A stretch of DNA of 64,000 bases from Vibrio sp. qd031 (GCF_002100145.1 NZ_JXQD01000025.1:124001-188000); one strand, 5' to 3'. Positions 27,530-37,358 are shown, numbered from the stretch's first letter. Notes: generated by a model from the letters alone, not told the origin. Translations and numbers: made by a program.

Positions 27530-27580
27530 TATACCAATCGAAGTCATTAACGGGTGAGGTCATTGCTTTGGTTGGTATCA
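27530..27580. repeat. Imperfect inverted repeat with ATACCAAT ends
   Basis: ATACCAATCGAA at the left end (27531) faces TTTGGTTGGTATCA at the right end (27567-27580) across about 30 bases. ATACCAATC also occurs just after the ompK terminator (11081). It may be a short dispersed intergenic repeat; two or three copies are not enough to show this. Confidence 0.35.
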
Positions 27581-27607
27581 GATTAAGCGTAAAAAGTTGA
27601 GCCATTA

Positions 27608-27645
27608 AAAAAGGCCAGTTTCGAGCGCTCGAAGCTGACCTTTTT
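27608..27645 (-). terminator. Terminator of proS
   Basis: A near-continuous 19-bp inverted repeat: AAAAGGCCAG...CGAGC pairs with GCTCG...CTGACCTTTT with two G-U/A-C type mismatches, with T/A runs at both ends. It lies just beyond the proS stop on the minus strand. Confidence 0.88.
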
Positions 27646-27661
27646 GGTCAATCATTCTGCG

Positions 27662-29377
27662 TTACGCGAATTGCGCTTGCAGATGCTCAACAATTTGTTC
27701 CATCGCGATAGGTGTTTTGTCACCAGTACGACGGTTTTTGTATTCGAAGTTACCTTCTTTCATCGAGCGATCACCAATGACGACAGTATGTGGAATACCC
27801 ACAAGCTCGATATCGGAGAACATCACTCCAGGACGCTCTTTGCGATCGTCAAACAGCACTTCAATACCCGCTGCTGTTAAGTCGGCGTATAGCTTTTCGG
27901 CCGCCGCTTTAACTTCTTCAGACTTGTGCATGTTCATAGGGACAATGGCCACCTGAAATGGTGCAATCGCTTCTGGCCAAATCACGCCGTATTTGTCGTG
28001 GTTTTGCTCGATGGCAGAAGCTACTACGCGTGATACACCGATGCCGTAACAACCCATCTCTAAGATGGTGTTTTTACCGTCTGGACCGAGTACGCCACAG
28101 TTCATTTTTTCAGAATAGTTTTTACCAAGCTGGAAAATATGACCCACTTCGATACCGCGTTTAAGCGCGATAGTACCTTGACCACAAGGGCTTGGCTCGC
28201 CTTCAACAACGTTACGTAGATCTTCTACCTGACCGAGTTCAACGTCGCGACCCCAGTTAATGCCGAAGTAGTGCTTGTCATCCACGTTAGCGCCAGCACC
28301 AAAGTCACTCATTTTAGCGACAGTGCGATCAACGATGAATGGAAGTTTAAGGCCAACAGGACCCAGTGAGCCTGGACCTGCACCGATCAGCGCGCGGATC
28401 TCTTCTTCTGTCGCCATCTCTAGTGGAGAAGCAACTTGTTTTAGGTTTTCTGCTTTTACTTCGTTCAGTTCGTGATCGCCACGAATGATCAATGCGATGA
28501 GATCTGCATCAACCTCGTCTGAGGCTTTCACAAACAACGTTTTAACGGTTTTCTCGACAGGCAGATCAAACTGTTCTACCAACTCAGCGATGGTTTTGGC
28601 ATTAGGTGTATCCACCAAAGTCATCTCAACAGTCGGCGCGGCCAGCTCTCCAATAGGGGCTAGAGCTTCTGCTTTTTCGATGTTAGCGGCATAGTCCGAC
28701 TCGGTAGAGAAGGCGATGAGGTCTTCACCGCTTTCTGCTAGTACATGGAACTCATGTGAGCCACTGCCACCGATTGCGCCGGTATCAGCAAGCACTGGGC
28801 GGTAATCTAGGCCCATACGGTCAAAGGCTTTGCAGTAAGCTGCGTGCATCGCATCGTAAGACTTTTGCAGGCCGTTTTTGTCGATGTCAAAGCTGTATGC
28901 GTCCATCATGCTAAATTCGCGAGCACGCATTACGCCAAAACGCGGGCGACGCTCGTCACGGAACTTAGTTTGAATTTGGTACAGATTAAGTGGCAACTGT
29001 TTGTATGAGTTCACTTCGTTGCGAACAAGGCTAGTGACGACTTCTTCCGCTGTTGGACTTAGTACAAATGGACGCTGATGACGGTCAGATAGGCGAAGTA
29101 GTTCGGCGCCCATTTTTTCGCTGCGACCCGTTTCTTCCCATAGTTCAAAAGGTTGAACTACCGGCATAAGGATCTCAACAGCACCTGCATTGTTAATTTC
29201 TTCGCGAACAATGTTTTCTACTTTACGTAGAACACGTAAACCGGTGGGAAGCCATGTGTACAGTCCCGAAGCCAGTTTACGAATCATGCCTGCGCGTAGC
29301 ATAAGCTGGTGGCTTATTACTTCCGCGTCATTAGGCGTCTCCTTTAGGGTAGAAAGAAGATAGTTACTGGTGCGCAT
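27662..29377 (-). CDS. proS: Prolyl-tRNA synthetase ProS
   Basis: ProS charges tRNA-Pro. The 571-residue protein is the bacterial type with an editing (INS) domain inserted between class II motifs 2 and 3. Recognisable blocks are the N-terminal [15 protein letters not shown], motif 1 region [15 protein letters not shown], motif 2 [17 protein letters not shown], and motif 3 [13 protein letters not shown], followed by the anticodon-binding domain. The INS domain has the YbaK-like [13 protein letters not shown] block and should hydrolyse Ala-tRNA-Pro. Monocistronic with its own terminator. Confidence 0.97.
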   Translation of the reverse strand: MRTSNYLLSTLKETPNDAEVISHQLMLRAGMIRKLASGLYTWLPTGLRVLRKVENIVREEINNAGAVEILMPVVQPFELWEETGRSEKMGAELLRLSDRHQRPFVLSPTAEEVVTSLVRNEVNSYKQLPLNLYQIQTKFRDERRPRFGVMRAREFSMMDAYSFDIDKNGLQKSYDAMHAAYCKAFDRMGLDYRPVLADTGAIGGSGSHEFHVLAESGEDLIAFSTESDYAANIEKAEALAPIGELAAPTVEMTLVDTPNAKTIAELVEQFDLPVEKTVKTLFVKASDEVDADLIALIIRGDHELNEVKAENLKQVASPLEMATEEEIRALIGAGPGSLGPVGLKLPFIVDRTVAKMSDFGAGANVDDKHYFGINWGRDVELGQVEDLRNVVEGEPSPCGQGTIALKRGIEVGHIFQLGKNYSEKMNCGVLGPDGKNTILEMGCYGIGVSRVVASAIEQNHDKYGVIWPEAIAPFQVAIVPMNMHKSEEVKAAAEKLYADLTAAGIEVLFDDRKERPGVMFSDIELVGIPHTVVIGDRSMKEGNFEYKNRRTGDKTPIAMEQIVEHLQAQFA

Positions 29378-29467
29378 TTATCTCATCCGTCAGTTAATTA
29401 TACGTTAATAGTTTGCAGTCCAAATACCAATGCATCGGGCCACAAAGTTAGCCGCCTATAATAGCAG

Positions 29468-30181
29468 TCAATCCTTGCTGGCTAAAGGGGTAATTGAGGT
29501 GACAATGATCTGCTGCTCATGCACTTTAAATTGAACGTTTAGATGAAACAAATGCACACCGTAGTCATTGTTGTCGTCGGCATTTTTTTTATAGGCGGGT
29601 CTTGGATCTTGAGCGAGCACTTCGCGAATCACTTGTCTCTGGTGCTGGCCATCAGGTTGCTGATTTAGGGTTTTGCTTGCTGCAGGGCTAAACGCGACCT
29701 CCAATATGTCGGGCTCAGACTCTGCATAGCCACCTTTAGCATTAGCTACGCTGTCTGCATAAGGCAAATAGGGTTTGATATCGATAACAGGCGTGCCATT
29801 CACCAAATCAACGCCAGATAATTCGAGACTCACTTGTCCATTGGATTCTGATACCCCAGTGAGTTCGACCAACGACATACCTATATGGTTTGGACGAAAC
29901 GTGGCACGAGACGCGAACACTCCGACTTTCTGATTACCTCCTAACCGAGGAGGTCTTACTCTAGGCTTCCACCCTTTGTCGATATTTTGATCAAACATAA
30001 ATAGCAGCCAAATATGACTGAATTGACTGAGACCTTCGACAGCGAATAGGGTATTAGCTTCGCCAAGTAAATGAAGTTTTGCTTTGGCACTTGGCACCAA
30101 GGACGGTTGCCTAGGTACAGCAAATTTTTCTTGGTAAGGAGAGTCGATAATGCCAATTGGCTCGACGGTAAATTGGCTCAT
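29468..30181 (-). CDS. trmO: tRNA (N6-threonylcarbamoyladenosine37-N6)-methyltransferase TrmO
   Basis: TrmO methylates t6A37 to m6t6A in tRNA-Thr, using SAM, and improves ACY decoding and attenuation in E. coli. The 237-residue protein has the YaeB/TrmO beta-barrel signature: VEPIGIIDSPYQEKFAVPRQ, SHIWLLFMFDQN, FASRATFRPNHIGMS and the C-terminal ALQxDPRP-like LAQDPRPAYK. The ATG at 30181 was chosen because it directly precedes this block; a longer frame to 30268 adds unrelated residues. It sits between proS and a long intergenic region. Confidence 0.93.
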   Translation of the reverse strand: MSQFTVEPIGIIDSPYQEKFAVPRQPSLVPSAKAKLHLLGEANTLFAVEGLSQFSHIWLLFMFDQNIDKGWKPRVRPPRLGGNQKVGVFASRATFRPNHIGMSLVELTGVSESNGQVSLELSGVDLVNGTPVIDIKPYLPYADSVANAKGGYAESEPDILEVAFSPAASKTLNQQPDGQHQRQVIREVLAQDPRPAYKKNADDNNDYGVHLFHLNVQFKVHEQQIIVTSITPLASKD

Positions 30182-30271
30182 GTTGCGCCTATTTTTGCGT
30201 TGGATAGTGACATTATCGCCAATTTTCGACCAAAGAAAAGCCATTCTTAACGTCAAATTCAAATTCAAAAT

Positions 30272-30287
30272 AATGATCTAGATCACG
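30272..30287. promoter_or_regulatory. CRP-like site between trmO and abgT
   Basis: AATGATCTAGATCACG is the CRP 16-mer with one mismatch in each outer half-site. It is about 90 bases upstream of trmO and 230 upstream of the AbgT gene. A palindromic GATCTAGATC centre makes it stronger than chance, but the target gene is unclear. Confidence 0.5.
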
Positions 30288-30518
30288 CTTTACTTGGAAG
30301 TTTGTTTGTTTTGTAAAATAGATAAAAAACCATAAAAATCGCTATCAATCATAGGGTTGAGTTAGGTGGTGTGTCATTTGAGAGTGGGGGCTGGTTGGAG
30401 TTTGTACAGCGGTGTTGATAAGAATTTATTTTTATACCTTTTCTTTATGGGGGTGGGCGCTATTCTTTGCAGCCTTCTGCACTAAGACAGAATGGATAAT
30501 TATAAATAGGAGGAAGTG
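30288..30518 (+). other. Upstream region of the AbgT transporter, G/T-rich
   Basis: No open frame of interest is present. The segment 30350-30400 is strongly G/T biased with G-runs at 30354-30356, 30365-30366, 30368-30369, 30386-30390, 30393-30394 and 30397-30398; another G-run pair is at 30449-30457. TTTATACC near 30430 is a possible -10 region. A near-ideal AGGAGG ribosome site (30508-30513) ends it. Confidence 0.5.
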
Positions 30519-32108
30519 ATGAACTCATCATCTTCGCAAACACAACAAGCACCAAAAAAGCCTCTATTTACACGCTTTCTCGATGGCGTGGAATACTTAG
30601 GTAATTTACTGCCACACCCAATCACACTTTTTGCAATCTTCTGTGTGGCTATACTCGTCTTATCCGGAATCGCTGGATATTTTGACGTTGCGGTAATGGA
30701 CCCGCGCCCAGTGGGTGCACCAGGTCGTTCAGCTGATGGCATGATCGAAGTCGTTAGCTTACTTAACGCAGATGGCCTTAGACTCATCGTAACCAACCTC
30801 GTCACTAACTTCACCGGCTTTGCTCCTTTGGGTACAGTGCTCGTTGCTATGCTAGGTGTGGCGATTGCAGAGCACTCAGGTATGTTATCTGCTGCAATGC
30901 GTGGCATGGTTATGGGCGCGTCACAACGCATGGTTACTGTTGTGGTGGTGTTTGCCGGTATTATCTCTAATACGGCTTCCGAGCTTGGCTACGTGGTATT
31001 AATTCCTCTGGCAGCGATGCTCTTCCATTCTTTGGGCCGTCACCCTCTAGCGGGTTTAGCGGCTGCGTTTGCTGGTGTATCGGGTGGATACTCGGCAAAC
31101 CTTCTGATTGGTACTGTTGATCCACTGCTATCTGGCATTACAGAAACCGCAGCGCAGATGATTGACCCTACCTATACCGTTGGCCCAGAGGCGAACTGGT
31201 ACTTCATGTTCATCTCTACATTCTTTATCTCGTTTATGGGCGCATTCGTAACCGAGAAAATCGTTGAGCCTAAACTGGGCAAATATAATGATGAAGAAGC
31301 TTCCGAAGATTTGTCTCAAGATACGATGGGTTCACTCACCGCGATCGAGAAGAAAGGTCTAAAAATGGCCGGTATTGCGGTACTAGCAGTGAGTGTATTA
31401 CTCGCTCTTACTATCGTTCCTGAAAATGGCGTACTACGTCACCCAGAAACCGGACTGGTTGCTGGCTCTCCCTTCCTAAGAAGTATTGTTGCGTTCATTT
31501 TTGTGTTCTTTGCAATCCCTGGCTTTGTCTACGGCAAGGTAACGGGCTCAATGAAAACAGACCGTGATGTGATTGATGCGATGGCAAAATCTATGTCTTC
31601 GATGGGGCTGTACATTGTACTGGTGTTCTTCGCGGCTCAATTTGTTGCCTTCTTTAGCTGGAGTAACTTTGGACAAGTATTTGCGGTAGCCGGTGCAGAC
31701 TTCATTCAGTCTATCGGTCTTACCGGCCCGGCACTGTTTTTCGCGTTCATCTTAATGTGTGGTTTTATCAACCTTATGATTGGGTCGGCATCCGCACAAT
31801 GGGCTGTTACTGCTCCTATCTTTGTCCCAATGTTAATGTTGGTGGGTTACGCACCTGAAACGATCCAAGCGGCATATCGTATTGGTGACTCAACCACAAA
31901 CATTATCACGCCAATGATGAGTTACTTCGGACTGATCCTTGCGGTCGCAACGCGTTATATGAAAAATCTAGGTATAGGTACATTGATTGCAACTATGTTG
32001 CCTTACTCAGTCTGTTTCCTAGTTGGTTGGAGTGTTCTCTTCTACCTTTGGGTATTTGTGTTTGGCCTACCTGTCGGTCCAGGTTCAGCGACGTTCTACA
32101 CGCCATAA
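30519..32108 (+). CDS. AbgT family transporter
   Basis: AbgT-family membrane proteins import p-aminobenzoyl-glutamate or, in some members (YdaH, MtrF), export sulfonamide antimetabolites. The 529-residue protein has about 12 hydrophobic segments and family blocks GWPL-type TGFAPLGTVLVAMLGVAIAE, GIISNTASELGYVVLIPLAA, GGYSANLLIGTVDPLLSG and SASAQWAVTAPIFVPMLM. The ATG at 30519 is 5 bases after AGGAGG; GTG at 30516 is too close. Substrate direction cannot be read from sequence. A terminator follows. Confidence 0.92.
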   Translation: MNSSSSQTQQAPKKPLFTRFLDGVEYLGNLLPHPITLFAIFCVAILVLSGIAGYFDVAVMDPRPVGAPGRSADGMIEVVSLLNADGLRLIVTNLVTNFTGFAPLGTVLVAMLGVAIAEHSGMLSAAMRGMVMGASQRMVTVVVVFAGIISNTASELGYVVLIPLAAMLFHSLGRHPLAGLAAAFAGVSGGYSANLLIGTVDPLLSGITETAAQMIDPTYTVGPEANWYFMFISTFFISFMGAFVTEKIVEPKLGKYNDEEASEDLSQDTMGSLTAIEKKGLKMAGIAVLAVSVLLALTIVPENGVLRHPETGLVAGSPFLRSIVAFIFVFFAIPGFVYGKVTGSMKTDRDVIDAMAKSMSSMGLYIVLVFFAAQFVAFFSWSNFGQVFAVAGADFIQSIGLTGPALFFAFILMCGFINLMIGSASAQWAVTAPIFVPMLMLVGYAPETIQAAYRIGDSTTNIITPMMSYFGLILAVATRYMKNLGIGTLIATMLPYSVCFLVGWSVLFYLWVFVFGLPVGPGSATFYTP

Positions 32109-32136
32109 CCCTAAATTGATGAATTAATTCGAAATT

Positions 32137-32162
32137 AAACGCGGCTTAGCCGCGTTTTTTTC
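32137..32162 (+). terminator. Terminator of the AbgT gene
   Basis: AAACGCGGC (32137-32145) pairs with GCCGCGTTT (32149-32157) around a TTA loop, followed by TTTT. Confidence 0.92.
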
Positions 32163-32253
32163 GTTTATATTGGGGGGCGTCAAGCGGTTGATGTGGTACT
32201 CTGGCGAAAGGTGTGCTCATTAAATCGACTAAATACAATATCTATTTGAAAAA

Positions 32254-33801
32254 ATGAATAATAACGTCCGAAAACGCGTTCACTTTTTGTTGCTGCTGAT
32301 TACGTTTGTGCTTGGTACACTCTATTATCAAGTGGAACATAAATTAGTGACTCAATCAGCCCTTATTTCTCTAAACAGTCGTACGGACATTGTGAACCGC
32401 TATTTAAACTTACTGAGTGTGAGCGAAGAGAGCATCCGTAGTACGGCCGAATATGCGTTTGCACGTCGCTACTGGGTAAGCCGTTTGACAGAGTTCGAAT
32501 CACTACTTAAGCCTTATCCATCGTTAGGGATAAAAGGAGTCGCTTTTTCTGAGCTAACGAAAGGTGTGGATGTTGAAATTCAAGGATCGTTCAGTGCACT
32601 TACCGATGTAGAGTTAGATCACCCCGACACTCTGAGTGAACTAAAAGTCATACTAAGCCTTAATCCACAACTAGAGACCATCATTAGCGATCCTTTGGTC
32701 AATCACGTGTACTACTTGTCGGCGAAGCGTTTTTTATATGTGTTACCAGAGCTTCCATTTGAGTCGTATAGAATTAAACCACAAATGTATGAAAGCCACT
32801 TTTGGACCCAAGCGCTACCAGAAAACAACCCTAAAAGAGACACCTTTGTATCACCGGTTTATAGAGACGAGGTGTCTGGGAGCACCATGGTGACGTATGT
32901 CAATCCACTTGATGACATAGAGGATTTTGTAGGCGTGATCGCGTATGACATTAACACGCAAAACTTACTATCGCTGATTGCCGAGCCCTTAAACGTGGGT
33001 CAAAGTTATCTTTTGGATGCGACGGGCCAAGTCGTTGACGTTAATGATGCTATGCAGCCATTCACTGAAATTTCACAATCCGCTATTAGCAATACTCATA
33101 AGGCGTTTGAAGTAAATTCGAGCGGGTATTTTTACGGGGCGCCATTGATTGAAGACAGCAAACACCAGCAATTGGTTTTTGTACACAAAATTTCACACCG
33201 GCAACTTAATCTTTTAGCCATGGAGAGCTCAGTCAAATTTTGGCTAGTGCTACTTGGACTGTATGTTCTAACGGTAACAGCTCTGCGAAAGCACGCCACA
33301 GCCCAAGCAAGTCAGCGCCTAATGATGATCGACCCACTGACGGGAGTGCTCAATAGACGTGGCTTTGAAAACCAAATACGTCCATCGTTAGATAAAATAC
33401 AAAATGGCGGTGATAATTACGCGATCTTGTTGGTGGACATTGACCACTTTAAGAGAATCAATGATGAGTATGGGCACGATGTTGGCGATGAAATCTTAAA
33501 GTTGGTAGCACTGCAATTGCAAAACAGTTTACGTGGTGATTGTGAGCTTGCACGCTGGGGCGGTGAGGAGTTTATCGTGTTCGTCCCTCAAGGCGATGGC
33601 CCGCTAATAGAGAAAATTGGCCAAAGACTCAGGCGAGCAGTATCTACTCATCAAAGTAGTCATATTTCGGACATCGTCTCGGTAAGTGTCGGGGGGAGTA
33701 TCGGAGTGCAAGCCAATGACCTCGAACAATGCATCAAGCGAGCCGATACTGCGCTATATAAGGCAAAGCAGCAAGGGCGTGACCAAGTTGTTGTGGTTTA
33801 A
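32254..33801 (+). CDS. Membrane-anchored GGDEF diguanylate cyclase
   Basis: The 515-residue protein has a transmembrane helix at about 10-25, a periplasmic sensor region of about 300 residues, a second helix near 325-345 and a C-terminal GGDEF domain. The active-site loop is GGEEF at 436-440, with the Mg-binding aspartate in VDIDHF, so it should make cyclic di-GMP. The allosteric I-site RxxD, expected nine residues upstream, reads RGDC, so product inhibition may be lost. The periplasmic region looks like a Cache-type fold (YRDEVSGSTMVTYVNPL), but the ligand is unknown. It has its own terminator, shared with metQ. Confidence 0.92.
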   Translation: MNNNVRKRVHFLLLLITFVLGTLYYQVEHKLVTQSALISLNSRTDIVNRYLNLLSVSEESIRSTAEYAFARRYWVSRLTEFESLLKPYPSLGIKGVAFSELTKGVDVEIQGSFSALTDVELDHPDTLSELKVILSLNPQLETIISDPLVNHVYYLSAKRFLYVLPELPFESYRIKPQMYESHFWTQALPENNPKRDTFVSPVYRDEVSGSTMVTYVNPLDDIEDFVGVIAYDINTQNLLSLIAEPLNVGQSYLLDATGQVVDVNDAMQPFTEISQSAISNTHKAFEVNSSGYFYGAPLIEDSKHQQLVFVHKISHRQLNLLAMESSVKFWLVLLGLYVLTVTALRKHATAQASQRLMMIDPLTGVLNRRGFENQIRPSLDKIQNGGDNYAILLVDIDHFKRINDEYGHDVGDEILKLVALQLQNSLRGDCELARWGGEEFIVFVPQGDGPLIEKIGQRLRRAVSTHQSSHISDIVSVSVGGSIGVQANDLEQCIKRADTALYKAKQQGRDQVVVV

Positions 33802-33851
33802 TTGCCAGGCAATATCGCAGTCATAATGGTGAGGGTTGCTTCGGTTTAACG

Positions 33852-33880
33852 GAAAAAAGGCTGACAATGTCAGCCTTTTT
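33852..33880. terminator. Bidirectional terminator between the GGDEF gene and metQ
   Basis: AAAAAAGGCTGAC (33852-33864) pairs with GTCAGCCTTTTTT (33868-33880) around AAT; symmetric tracts serve both convergent genes. Confidence 0.93.
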
Positions 33881-33911
33881 TACTACAAATTGTTATGGGT
33901 TATTATGGCTG

Positions 33912-34721
33912 TTACCAACCTTTTACTACGCCGCCTTGGAAGATTTCTGACGCTGCGTTGTACACTTCATCAGACTGGTAAGCCTTGACAAAGTTTTGTA
34001 CATTTTCTGCATTCAAATTTTCTTCTCGTGACACAATAAGGTTTACATAAGGTGAATCTTTGTCTTCAACAAAAATACCGTCTTTTTGTGGCGTTAGGTT
34101 GATTGAACTGGCGTATGTCGTGTTAATGATCGACAGGGCAACATCGTCTAGCGAACGAGGCAATTGAGCCGCATCAAGCTCTACAATTTCGATGTTTTTA
34201 GGGTTCTCTTCAATATCGCGCACTGTAGCAAGCAGACCGGCACCTTGTTTAAGGGTGATAAGGCCTTGCTGCTCAAGAAGAAGTAATGAACGACCAAGAT
34301 TCGTTGGATCATTTGGAACCGCAATGCGATCGCCTTCATCAATGTCGTCTACACTGGTGACTTCTTTTGAGTAACCCGCGATTGGGTAAACAAAACTGTT
34401 ACCAGCAATAGCGAGTTTGTATCCACGATCCGCAACTTGCTGATCTAAATAAGGCTTATGTTGAAAGGCATTAATATCAACAGAACCATCATCCAGAGCT
34501 GCATTTGGCGTTACGTAATCGGTGAATGTAACCAATTCTACGTCAAGATCGTATCGCTCTTTTGCAATTTTGGCTGCAACTTCAGCTACTTGTGCTTCAG
34601 CACCTGCCATCACACCGACTTTGATTTTTGACATGTCTTCAGCCTGATCACTACAACCTGAAAGCAGCAGAGCTGAGGTTGCTGCAAAGGCAGCCAAAAT
34701 GGTTTTTGGACTAAATTTCAT
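33912..34721 (-). CDS. metQ: Methionine ABC transporter substrate-binding lipoprotein MetQ
   Basis: MetQ captures methionine in the periplasm for MetNI. The 269-residue protein has a lipoprotein signal ending in LLSGC (Cys23) and the NlpA/MetQ fold: KIKVGVMAGAE, DINAFQHKPYLDQQ, RIAVPNDPTNLGRSLLLLEQQGLI. It is the last gene of metN-metI-metQ and ends at the shared terminator. Regulation is through the MetJ boxes upstream of metN. Confidence 0.95.
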   Translation of the reverse strand: MKFSPKTILAAFAATSALLLSGCSDQAEDMSKIKVGVMAGAEAQVAEVAAKIAKERYDLDVELVTFTDYVTPNAALDDGSVDINAFQHKPYLDQQVADRGYKLAIAGNSFVYPIAGYSKEVTSVDDIDEGDRIAVPNDPTNLGRSLLLLEQQGLITLKQGAGLLATVRDIEENPKNIEIVELDAAQLPRSLDDVALSIINTTYASSINLTPQKDGIFVEDKDSPYVNLIVSREENLNAENVQNFVKAYQSDEVYNAASEIFQGGVVKGW

Positions 34722-34761
34722 AACTATCTCCGTATAATTTTAATTATTAACTTATCAATTT

Positions 34762-35439
34762 TTAACGATGATCCACGCGGCGAACTAACGCGTCACCAAT
34801 CGACTGGATCACTTGAACTAAAACAATCAGCATAACGACTGTCACCGCCATGATCACTACATCGTAACGGTGAAATCCGTAACGTATTGCGACATCACCA
34901 AGACCGCCACCACCAACCGTCCCCGCCATTGCCGAATAACTCACTAGGGTCACTAGCGTAATGGTGACAGAGTTTAGGATGGTTGGCAGTGCTTCAGGCA
35001 ATAGAACCTTGCGAATGATTTGATAAGGTGTCGCACCCATAGATTGTGCGGCTTCAACAAGCCCGCTTGGGACTTCCAATAATGCCCCTTCAATCAAGCG
35101 AGCGACAAAAGGAATAGCACCAATGGTTAATGGAACAATGGCTGCTGTCGTGCCGATAAAGGTGCCAATCAAAAGTTTGGTAAAAGGAATGATTGCAACC
35201 ATCAATACCAAAAACGGCACAGATCGCCCAATATTTACGATGGCGCCAAGTACTTTATTTAGACGAGGATTTTCAAGCAATCCACCTTGTTTTGTGGTGT
35301 GTAAAATCACCCCAAGTGGAATGCCTACGGCAAAGCCAACGAGACCCGATACACCCACCATGTACAAGGTTTCCCATGTGGCTTTAAGCAATAAATTGCC
35401 ATTTTGGCTTAACCATTCACTTAGAATTTCAAAGGACAT
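34762..35439 (-). CDS. metI: Methionine ABC transporter permease MetI
   Basis: MetI forms the membrane channel of the methionine importer. The 225-residue protein has about five membrane helices and the binding-protein-dependent permease EAA loop [28 protein letters not shown]. The ATG at 35439 lies inside the end of metN (11-base overlap), so expression is coupled; an in-frame TTG at 35445 is the alternative. Confidence 0.95.
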   Translation of the reverse strand: MSFEILSEWLSQNGNLLLKATWETLYMVGVSGLVGFAVGIPLGVILHTTKQGGLLENPRLNKVLGAIVNIGRSVPFLVLMVAIIPFTKLLIGTFIGTTAAIVPLTIGAIPFVARLIEGALLEVPSGLVEAAQSMGATPYQIIRKVLLPEALPTILNSVTITLVTLVSYSAMAGTVGGGGLGDVAIRYGFHRYDVVIMAVTVVMLIVLVQVIQSIGDALVRRVDHR

Positions 35440-36463
35440 AGCCAAGTACCTCTACTTTTACTTTGTGTTGTTCTAGAAACGCGATAGCAGCTTGATCGTC
35501 TGATTCAGAGCCAAATAGTTCAGCGACCATCATGCCGAACTTAACGCCACCGGCGTAGTCAAGATCCGAACTTAGAATGGAAATATCAATATTAAACTGG
35601 CGTGCTATCTGGCTGATGAGTGGTGCATCCACAGTATCGCCAGTAAACTCTAAGCGGACCAAAGGGTGGCTCCCGACTGCGCGTTGCTGTTGCAGTTTTG
35701 CTTGGTAATCCTCAGGAATTGAGAGATCCAATGTGGAGCGGATAAATTGATGTGCTAAGTCTGTTTTGGGGTGAGCGAAAATTTCGCCGACACTGCCTTT
35801 TTCAACCAATTCGCCATCTCCAATGATGGCCACTTGGTGGCAAATGTTTTTTACGACATCCATTTCGTGGGTGATCAGCAAAATGGTGATGTTGAGCTTG
35901 CGATTGATCTCTTTAAGTAGTGCCAATATTGATTGCGTGGTTGCCGGATCCAGTGCGCTGGTGGCTTCGTCGCACAATAATACTTTCGGATCCGATGACA
36001 GAGCACGTGCAATGGCTACACGTTGTTTTTGCCCACCACTAAGGTTTGATGGGTACACATTGTGTTTATCTTCCAACCCAACGAGTTTAAGTAGCTGCTG
36101 GACCTTCTCTGAGATACGCTCATTTGCGACTCCAGCCAGTTCGAGCGGCAAGGCGATGTTTTCAAACACAGTCCGAGACGACAGCAAATTGAAGTGCTGG
36201 AAAATCATGCCGATGTTTTGACGTGCTTGGCTTAGTTGCGATTTGCTCAATGCCGTCAAGTCTACGCCATCAACAATAACAGAGCCTTGTGTGGGAGCTT
36301 CCAAAAGGTTAACGCAGCGAATGAGCGTGCTCTTGCCTGCTCCCGATGCGCCAATAACACCAAAGATTTGCCCTGCAGGAATGTGCAGATCTATCTCTTT
36401 TAGGGCGTGTATCGGAGTTTGACCTTGGTAAAAGGTTTTATTTACGTTGTTTAATTCGATCAT
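35429..36463 (-). CDS. metN: Methionine ABC transporter ATPase MetN
   Basis: MetN is the ATPase of MetNIQ. The 344-residue protein has Walker [10 protein letters not shown], the signature [15 protein letters not shown], Walker [14 protein letters not shown], and a C-terminal NIL domain that binds methionine and mediates transinhibition. ATG 36463 gives the family N-terminus [11 protein letters not shown]; a longer frame to 36496 is not supported. Tandem MetJ operators lie about 90-120 bases upstream. Confidence 0.96.
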   Translation of the reverse strand: MIELNNVNKTFYQGQTPIHALKEIDLHIPAGQIFGVIGASGAGKSTLIRCVNLLEAPTQGSVIVDGVDLTALSKSQLSQARQNIGMIFQHFNLLSSRTVFENIALPLELAGVANERISEKVQQLLKLVGLEDKHNVYPSNLSGGQKQRVAIARALSSDPKVLLCDEATSALDPATTQSILALLKEINRKLNITILLITHEMDVVKNICHQVAIIGDGELVEKGSVGEIFAHPKTDLAHQFIRSTLDLSIPEDYQAKLQQQRAVGSHPLVRLEFTGDTVDAPLISQIARQFNIDISILSSDLDYAGGVKFGMMVAELFGSESDDQAAIAFLEQHKVKVEVLGYVL

Positions 36464-36552
36464 CGCACTGCCTAACCAGTAGAAAATGTTGAGCAATCTC
36501 TCAATATGTAGTGGATGCTAGGGTGTAATGTGATCTAAGTCAATAGATATTT

Positions 36553-36584
36553 TTACGTCTAGACGTCTAAACGTTCAGGAAGTC
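36553..36584. promoter_or_regulatory. Tandem MetJ operator (met boxes) of metNIQ
   Basis: Four contiguous 8-base units TTACGTCT, AGACGTCT, AAACGTTC and AGGAAGTC occupy 36553-36584. The second is a perfect AGACGTCT met box, and the neighbours match at five to six positions. Contiguous 8-bp spacing is the MetJ arrangement. The divergent gmhB promoter region is adjacent but not an obvious target. Confidence 0.85.
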
Positions 36585-36660
36585 ATTTGCCATTGGTTTC
36601 CCACCATAAAGCATGCGATAATTTTCCAATCAAATAGTTTCCAAGAGCAATGTCAATCCC

Positions 36661-37221
36661 ATGAGTAAGTCTAGGCTACAACCTGCTGTGTTTTTAGATC
36701 GCGATGGTGTCATCAATGTCGATACTGGCTATGTGCACGATGAGCACGACTTCGAGTTTATCGATGGTGTGTTTGAGTCGGCCAAAGCGTTAAAAGAACG
36801 TGGTTACCTAATTGTGGTCGTCACTAATCAATCTGGCATTGCCAGAGGGTACTTCACCGAAGATCGATTTTTATCGCTCACTCAGTGGATGGATTGGAAC
36901 TTTGAAGACAATGGTGTCGAACTGGACGGGATTTACTACTGTCCACATCATGCTGAAAAAGGAGTGGGTGACTATAAGGTAGACTGCGATTGTCGCAAAC
37001 CCAAGCCTGGAATGTTTTACTCAGCGCAGCAATTTTTGAATATTGATTTAGAAAACTCAGTGATGGTGGGTGACAAGGCTGACGATATGCGCGCCGCACA
37101 GGCTGCGGGAATTGGTACCAAAATTTTGGTTCGAACTGGGAAAGCGGTCACTGAGGAAGCTGAAGCTCTTGCGGATGTCGTGTTGGATAGCATCGGCAAT
37201 GTGGCTGATTACTTGAGCTAA
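36661..37221 (+). CDS. gmhB: D-glycero-beta-D-manno-heptose-1,7-bisphosphate 7-phosphatase GmhB
   Basis: GmhB removes the 7-phosphate in ADP-heptose synthesis for lipopolysaccharide inner core. The 186-residue HAD phosphatase has the nucleophile motif FLDRDGVIN near residue 12, motif [10 protein letters not shown], the zinc-binding cysteines and histidine in CPHH...DCDCRKPKP, and motif [11 protein letters not shown]. It is divergent from metNIQ, the same neighbourhood as in E. coli, where a ribosomal RNA operon follows; none follows here. Confidence 0.95.
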   Translation: MSKSRLQPAVFLDRDGVINVDTGYVHDEHDFEFIDGVFESAKALKERGYLIVVVTNQSGIARGYFTEDRFLSLTQWMDWNFEDNGVELDGIYYCPHHAEKGVGDYKVDCDCRKPKPGMFYSAQQFLNIDLENSVMVGDKADDMRAAQAAGIGTKILVRTGKAVTEEAEALADVVLDSIGNVADYLS

Positions 37222-37358
37222 TTAATGTAGTGGCATTAATTTTTGACTGCCGTACATGAGTGTCCGGTTTTTTTAATCGAAACGACTGGTGAGTCAAATG
37301 CGGCGATTCAAATACTAAAAAAGTACTAAGAGACAGTACGAAAGTGTAAAATTCTATT

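Noticed and set aside
30500..30931. 143-codon frame antisense to the AbgT gene
   Set aside because: Composition is that of reversed membrane protein codons, covering the start of a clear gene.
37222..37358. Possible rRNA or tRNA remnant after gmhB
   Set aside because: No match to 16S, 23S, 5S or a tRNA cloverleaf can be seen.
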